Source: Bacteroidales bacterium
GTDB taxonomy: Bacteria > Bacteroidota > Bacteroidia > Bacteroidales > UBA12077
DNA length: 11,179 bases
Reading direction: 5' to 3'
NCBI GenBank assembly: GCA_030600865.1
Contig: JAUVUS010000035.1
Coordinates: 1 to 11,179 of the forward strand
Shown: positions 7,918 through 11,179 of the stretch, one piece after another
Position numbering within the stretch: the first letter of the stretch is position 1
Layout of the letters: each line of letters starts with the position of its first letter
Notes under the pieces: model-generated
The model's database searches: none
What the model saw: the letters and a program-made list of their open reading frames with translations, nothing else
What the model was told of the DNA's origin: nothing
Made by a program: the position numbers and the translations under genes

Positions 7918-8379
7918 TTAAAAAATCTTCATATGCTCTGAGTCGGTGATCTTCTCGCAATAATGACATTTTATGGCCACCTTCTTTTTATTTACTACAG
8001 TAAATTTAGGTACAATACTTTCGTGATTTGTAATACATTTCGGATTACCACATTTCGCAATTCCTTTAATATTATCAGGAACTTCAACTACTTTCTTTTC
8101 AACTACTTTGTAATCTTTAATTATATTAAGTTTGGCTTCGGGAGCTACTAAAGCTATTTTATTAATATCATCATCTATAAAAAATATATCAGTTATTTTA
8201 ATAATTGCTTTTAAACCAAGCTTCTTACTTTCAAAGTTAGACCCAACAGTCATTTGGGTTTTAATCTTATCTAATCCAAGTATATTTATAACTTTAAAAA
8301 GACTATTTGCAGGAATATGGTCGATTACCGTACCGTTTTTTATTGCACTTACCTGTAATTTTTTATCGTTCATTTCCAT
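7918..8379 (-). CDS. pyrI: Aspartate carbamoyltransferase regulatory chain
   Basis: The 153-residue regulatory subunit of class-B aspartate transcarbamylase, a cytosolic enzyme that commits carbamoyl phosphate and aspartate to pyrimidine synthesis. The N-terminal allosteric domain keeps counterparts of the E. coli nucleotide-contact residues: D20-H21 (E. coli D19-H20), K61 (K60), N85 (N84) and K95 or K96 (K94). The C-terminal zinc domain keeps all four cysteines, C110, C115, C138 and C141, in CGNPKC and CHYC; they hold zinc and form the contact with PyrB. Feedback control by pyrimidine nucleotides is therefore likely, by inference. Start: Met1 at 8379 is used; Met3 is an alternative, and no Shine-Dalgarno sequence decides. 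The gene begins 6 bases after the pyrB stop, so translation may be coupled. No clear pyrI terminator is visible. Confidence 0.96.
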   Translation of the reverse strand: MEMNDKKLQVSAIKNGTVIDHIPANSLFKVINILGLDKIKTQMTVGSNFESKKLGLKAIIKITDIFFIDDDINKIALVAPEAKLNIIKDYKVVEKKVVEVPDNIKGIAKCGNPKCITNHESIVPKFTVVNKKKVAIKCHYCEKITDSEHMKIF

Positions 8380-8385
8380 GGTTTA

Positions 8386-9297
8386 TTATTTTTTAAGTCC
8401 TAAAATATGAGTGATAATAGCTTGACGAGTATAAACACCATTTAATGCTTGTGTAAAGTAATAAGCTTTCTTGTTTTCATCTACGTTAGTATGAATCTCA
8501 TTTACTCTTGGTAATGGATGCAAAACCTTCATATTTGGTTTTGTATTTTCAAGCATGTCATTTTTTAGAACATAAGAGTTTTTAGTTTTCTCATATTCCA
8601 TCGGATCAGAGAATCTTTCTCTCTGGATTCGTGTCATGTAAATAATATCTGCATGAGAGATTATATCAGAGAAATCCCGGTGTTCATAATACTTTAGTCC
8701 TTTTTTATCCAAAAATAACTTGTATTCATCCGGGATTTTCAACTCCTCCGGTGAAATAAAGTTGAACGTAGTATTAAACATCGACATTGCCTGGAGCAGC
8801 GAGTGCACTGTTCTACCATATTTTAAATCACCAACAAAATATACATTCAGATTATCAAGTGTTCCTTGAGTTTTTCTGATTGAATATAAATCCAATAATG
8901 TTTGTGTTGGATGTTGATTTGCACCATCACCGGCATTTACAATCGGCACACGCGATACTTCACTTGCCCAACGTGCACTTCCTTCAATAGGGTGACGCAT
9001 AACAATCATATCGCTGTAATTAGCAACTGTCATGATAGTGTCTTTTAGCGATTCTCCTTTAGAAACACTTGATGAGCTGGAATCTGTAAATCCAATGAAT
9101 TTTCCACCAAGACGGCTAATTGCACTTTCGAAACTTAAACGTGTACGAGTTGAAGGTTCGAAAAATAATGTTGCAATTACCTTATTATCCAAAAGGTTTT
9201 GATTTGGATTTTTTTCAAAATCAGTAGCAAGATCAAGGATTCTGAAGATCTCTTCTTTCGAATAATCCGTGATTGAAACTAAATGTTTGTTTTCCAT
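8386..9297 (-). CDS. pyrB: Aspartate carbamoyltransferase catalytic chain
   Basis: This 303-residue chain joins carbamoyl phosphate and aspartate to give N-carbamoylaspartate, the second step of de novo pyrimidine synthesis, in the cytosol. Catalytic motifs are intact: the carbamoyl-phosphate loop FFEPSTRTR (S49-R53), the mobile loop SVSKGES with K80 (supplied by the neighbouring chain of the trimer), HPTQ at 129-132 in [11 protein letters not shown], the aspartate-binding R223 and Q225 in RIQRERF, and HPLPR at 260-264. The length is typical of chains that pair with PyrI, which follows 6 bases later, so the pair should form the hexamer-type holoenzyme. No attenuator-like leader peptide or exact consensus promoter is visible in the repeat-rich upstream gap, so control at the transcript level is not evident. 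Confidence 0.97.
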   Translation of the reverse strand: MENKHLVSITDYSKEEIFRILDLATDFEKNPNQNLLDNKVIATLFFEPSTRTRLSFESAISRLGGKFIGFTDSSSSSVSKGESLKDTIMTVANYSDMIVMRHPIEGSARWASEVSRVPIVNAGDGANQHPTQTLLDLYSIRKTQGTLDNLNVYFVGDLKYGRTVHSLLQAMSMFNTTFNFISPEELKIPDEYKLFLDKKGLKYYEHRDFSDIISHADIIYMTRIQRERFSDPMEYEKTKNSYVLKNDMLENTKPNMKVLHPLPRVNEIHTNVDENKKAYYFTQALNGVYTRQAIITHILGLKK

Positions 9298-9390
9298 TAA
9301 TACGGGTTTTATTAGTTGTTTATAATTGATTTTATCTATTTTCTAACTTATTATTTTTATTATTGGTTCTTTTCCATTTAACTTAGTCTT

Positions 9391-9497
9391 CTAGTTTCTT
9401 GTTGCTAGTTTCTTGTTATTAATCTCATTCTTTTTCTCATTCTTATTGATATATTGACAACTAGCAACGTGTAACCAGCAACTAATTTACTAATTCA
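9391..9497. repeat. Heptamer-phased degenerate repeat with an orientation switch
   Basis: The first part holds a 14-base tandem duplication, CTAGTTTCTTGTTG at 9391-9404 and CTAGTTTCTTGTTA at 9405-9418, made of two alternating heptads. The later part holds heptads on the other strand: GACAACT, AGCAACG, TGTAACC and AGCAACT, starting at 9456, 9463, 9470 and 9477. GTTGCTAGTT at 9401-9410 is the exact reverse complement of AACTAGCAAC at 9459-9468, so the two parts are inverted relative to each other. Confidence 0.75.
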
Positions 9498-9519
9498 CTA
9501 GTTTATTATTTAACTTTCC

Positions 9520-9606
9520 ATTCATTCATCCATCTATCCATTTCCCCAATCTTCCATTTCCTATTTTCTCATTTTATAAATTAACCATTTAACCATTTAA
9601 CCATTT
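9520..9606. repeat. Octamer-phased degenerate repeat, consensus nnCCATTT
   Basis: Units start every 8 bases from 9520: ATTCATTC, ATCCATCT, ATCCATTT, CCCCAATC, TTCCATTT, CCTATTTT and CTCATTTT. After a 7-base slip come three exact AACCATTT units at 9583, 9591 and 9599. Read on the minus strand the consensus is AAATGGnn, close to the TGGAAnnn arrays at 7014-7045. The array ends 6 bases before the yigZ stop codon. Confidence 0.78.
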
Positions 9607-9611
9607 ATCTG

Positions 9612-10229
9612 TTATCTTGTTTCTAAAAATTCAATTTTCAAATTCTCTATCCGGTCAAACTTACTTAAAACCTTTTCTGTATCTGCTTTTCGTAAACTTA
9701 TTGAAACAGAGCAGGAGAGATCAAATTTCTGATCGACTTGTTCAATATTTTCTTCTTTTAAAATTCGCATAATATCATTCATAGCAGGATATTCAAACTT
9801 TAATTCATAAATATCGTGTAATGTTTTTTTAATGATTTTTGCATTTTTTAAAGCTTCTTCAGAAGCTGTTTTGTATGCATTGATTAACCCGCCAACACCC
9901 AGTTTAGTGCCGCCAAAATATCGTATTACAACAATTAGTATATTGGTTAAATCGAACGATCTTATTTGTCCTAATATTGGTTTTCCTGCTGTGCTCGAAG
10001 GTTCTCCGTCATCATTTATACGGTAAATTTCTTTTTCGAGCCCAAGCATGTATGCATAACAATGATGGCGTGCATCATGGTAATCACTACGCAGTTTTTC
10101 CTGTATTTTCTTAATTTCTTCTTCTGATGATACAGGATAAGCAAAGGCAAGAAATTTACTTCCACGGTCTTTAAATAAACCTTCCGATGGTTTACTAATG
10201 GTTAAATATTCGTCTACAAACTCTGCCAT
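9612..10229 (-). CDS. yigZ: YigZ/IMPACT (UPF0029) family protein
   Basis: This 205-residue cytosolic protein has the N-terminal IMPACT domain and a C-terminal ferredoxin-like domain (DUF1949, about residues 135-200). Diagnostic motifs are ARHHCYAY (53-60), NDDGEPSSTAGKPIL (72-86) and RYFGGTKLGVGGL (103-115), all intact. Relatives include E. coli YigZ and eukaryotic IMPACT, which acts on Gcn2 in translation control. The bacterial role is not settled; a nucleic-acid or ribosome-related function is often proposed from structure. Its ATG directly follows the stop codon of the upstream transporter gene (TAA|ATG, no gap), so the two are almost surely cotranscribed and probably translationally coupled. 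The stop is followed within 6 bases by the octamer repeat array, with no terminator hairpin. The symbol follows the E. coli family name and implies no tested function. Confidence 0.92.
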   Translation of the reverse strand: MAEFVDEYLTISKPSEGLFKDRGSKFLAFAYPVSSEEEIKKIQEKLRSDYHDARHHCYAYMLGLEKEIYRINDDGEPSSTAGKPILGQIRSFDLTNILIVVIRYFGGTKLGVGGLINAYKTASEEALKNAKIIKKTLHDIYELKFEYPAMNDIMRILKEENIEQVDQKFDLSCSVSISLRKADTEKVLSKFDRIENLKIEFLETR

Positions 10230-11111
10230 TTACGTTTTCGATAAAATATAGATTGCCAACAATGCTATAATAATTCCTACCCAGTTAATCTTCAGAAATT
10301 TTTCTTTAAACACAATTAATCCAATAATAACTGATAATGCTATTACACCAAGATTATTAATTCCAAACACAATCGAGCCGTCTAAAGTATTTCCTAAACT
10401 GTTTTTATAATTTAAAGCTTTAATAAGAAAGTATATTGAACCGTAATTACTTATGCCTAAAACAATTCCCCACAATAGAATTTTCTTATTTAATAATTCT
10501 TTAAATGATGTTCTTCGTAAAAGCTTTGTTATTAATCCTGATATTGCAGACATTGCAAATAGAATCACTGTAAATAATGGTAATATGTCATCTGCAACAA
10601 AATTATGTTGAGCATATTTTACAATGGAATCTACAAGTCCCATACTTAAAAACAGAATAATAGGTATGTAGATATTTCGTGGATCGAACTCAACTTTTCT
10701 TTTTCGATAAACAGAAAGAAATACTGCCAGTATTGCCATAATAATACCAATTGCCTTAAGGTTGGTTAAAACATCTAAGGGATCAATAATAATTGAAACT
10801 GCAATTGGAATAATAACTGACATTTTATTTGAAACCGAAGTAATGGCAATACCAACAATTTGCGATGATTTGGCAATAAGCACAAACGTCATGATAAATA
10901 AAATCCCAATAATAATAGAGTAGGGGAACCATGCATTTTTATAGATTGAGAAAATATCGACTTGAGTTTTTGTAAGTAATAATCCCAGAATAGCAGCAGT
11001 AATATAATTAATAATGATAACATTGAAAGTGTTAATCTTAAATCTTTCAAGGAATTTGAAGATTATATAAATCGCGGCTGATGAAAGGATACTAAATACT
11101 ACAAAAATCAT
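10230..11111 (-). CDS. EamA/DMT superfamily transporter, ten membrane segments
   Basis: A 293-residue, very hydrophobic protein with about ten membrane segments in two five-helix halves, as in the drug/metabolite transporter superfamily: roughly residues 3-20, 28-48, 60-80, 86-108, 117-134, 147-166, 176-198, 211-231, 242-263 and 269-290. Basic stretches such as YRKRK (near 135) and KLLRR (near 200) mark cytoplasmic loops between helices. The C-terminal helix pattern (FKEKFLKINWVGIIIALLAIYIL) is the usual end of an EamA repeat, where an F/KE motif precedes the last helix. Substrate cannot be inferred: members export amino acids, sugars, nucleosides or other metabolites. It is the first gene of a two-gene unit with yigZ. 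The ATG at 11111 is used because it begins the first helix. A terminator-like hairpin ends only about 20 bases upstream, leaving little room for a promoter. Confidence 0.85.
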   Translation of the reverse strand: MIFVVFSILSSAAIYIIFKFLERFKINTFNVIIINYITAAILGLLLTKTQVDIFSIYKNAWFPYSIIIGILFIMTFVLIAKSSQIVGIAITSVSNKMSVIIPIAVSIIIDPLDVLTNLKAIGIIMAILAVFLSVYRKRKVEFDPRNIYIPIILFLSMGLVDSIVKYAQHNFVADDILPLFTVILFAMSAISGLITKLLRRTSFKELLNKKILLWGIVLGISNYGSIYFLIKALNYKNSLGNTLDGSIVFGINNLGVIALSVIIGLIVFKEKFLKINWVGIIIALLAIYILSKT

Positions 11112-11130
11112 AATCGTTCACTATTGCACA

Positions 11131-11165
11131 AAAAAAACAGGTTTCTAAAAAAGAAACCTGTTTTT
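11131..11165 (-). terminator. Terminator-like hairpin just upstream of the transporter gene
   Basis: A perfect 14-bp stem (11133-11146 with 11152-11165) encloses a five-A loop. On the minus strand it runs into a T tract (complement of A 11131-11137), 20 bases before the transporter ATG. The sequence is also terminator-like in the plus direction through its own T-ending arm. It probably ends a gene lying beyond the right edge, or else it lies in the transporter leader and attenuates it. Confidence 0.75.
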
Positions 11166-11179
11166 CGGGGTCAATTGAC

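Larger units (their letters stand above)
9298..9611. other. 314-base intergenic gap made largely of short-period repeats
   Basis: The gap between the yigZ stop and the pyrB start has no credible ORF, RNA gene or hairpin terminator. It is pyrimidine-biased on the plus strand and built mainly of 7-base-period units (9391-9497) and 8-base-period units (9520-9606). Bases 9298-9380 are AT-rich and must hold the pyrB promoter unless pyrB is read through from yigZ, but no exact TAnnTTTG element is seen there. Confidence 0.65.

Noticed and set aside
8132..8410. A 92-codon plus-strand open frame over pyrI
   Set aside because: It lies antisense to a well-supported gene, shows no domain or coding character, and its hydrophobic look is what antisense of a lysine/isoleucine-rich gene gives.
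9391..9606. Possible CRISPR array
   Set aside because: The periods are 7 and 8 bases with no long identical repeats, unique spacers or cas genes nearby.

Overview
This window looks like a stretch of an AT-rich Bacteroidota chromosome, probably a Bacteroidales or Marinilabiliales-like lineage. Three things point there. There is a DUF4293 membrane protein, a family I know only from Bacteroidota. There is a textbook Bacteroidota promoter (TTG-N19-TAnnTTTG) in front of it. Start codons lack Shine-Dalgarno sequences throughout. Coding is dense and mostly housekeeping. I see no phage, transposase, CRISPR array, toxin-antitoxin pair, RNA gene or defence system.

Left part (1-2820): the C-terminal three quarters of an M16 (insulinase/pitrilysin-like) zinc peptidase runs off the left edge and ends in a strong hairpin terminator. 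A small SnoaL/NTF2-like protein follows on the same strand. A second, mainly leftward-acting hairpin separates it from the convergent M13 gene.

Centre-left (2820-6202, minus strand): rocD (ornithine aminotransferase) and then an M13 neprilysin-like lipoprotein peptidase, each with its own terminator. Two metallopeptidases beside an arginine/ornithine-catabolic enzyme fit an organism that uses peptides and amino acids, but this is a weak contextual inference.

Centre (6203-7917): an AT-rich divergent spacer leads into a small nitroreductase. A 352-base gap follows, holding an inverted pair of octamer-phased repeats and the DUF4293 promoter. Then comes the DUF4293 gene and a long CCTGTCAGG palindrome that probably acts as its terminator.

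Right part (7918-11179, minus strand): pyrB and pyrI, the catalytic and regulatory chains of aspartate transcarbamylase, are 6 bases apart, and the regulatory chain keeps its zinc and nucleotide-site residues. Upstream is a 314-base gap made almost entirely of degenerate 7- and 8-base-period repeats. Beyond it are a YigZ/IMPACT protein and an EamA-type DMT transporter whose stop codon directly abuts the yigZ start (TAA|ATG). A terminator-like hairpin sits only about 20 bases upstream of the transporter start.

The genes themselves are ordinary. The signals least explained by known features are the phased short-period repeats at 7014-7175 and 9391-9606, which look like members of one dispersed intergenic repeat type, and the CCTGTCAGG palindrome.
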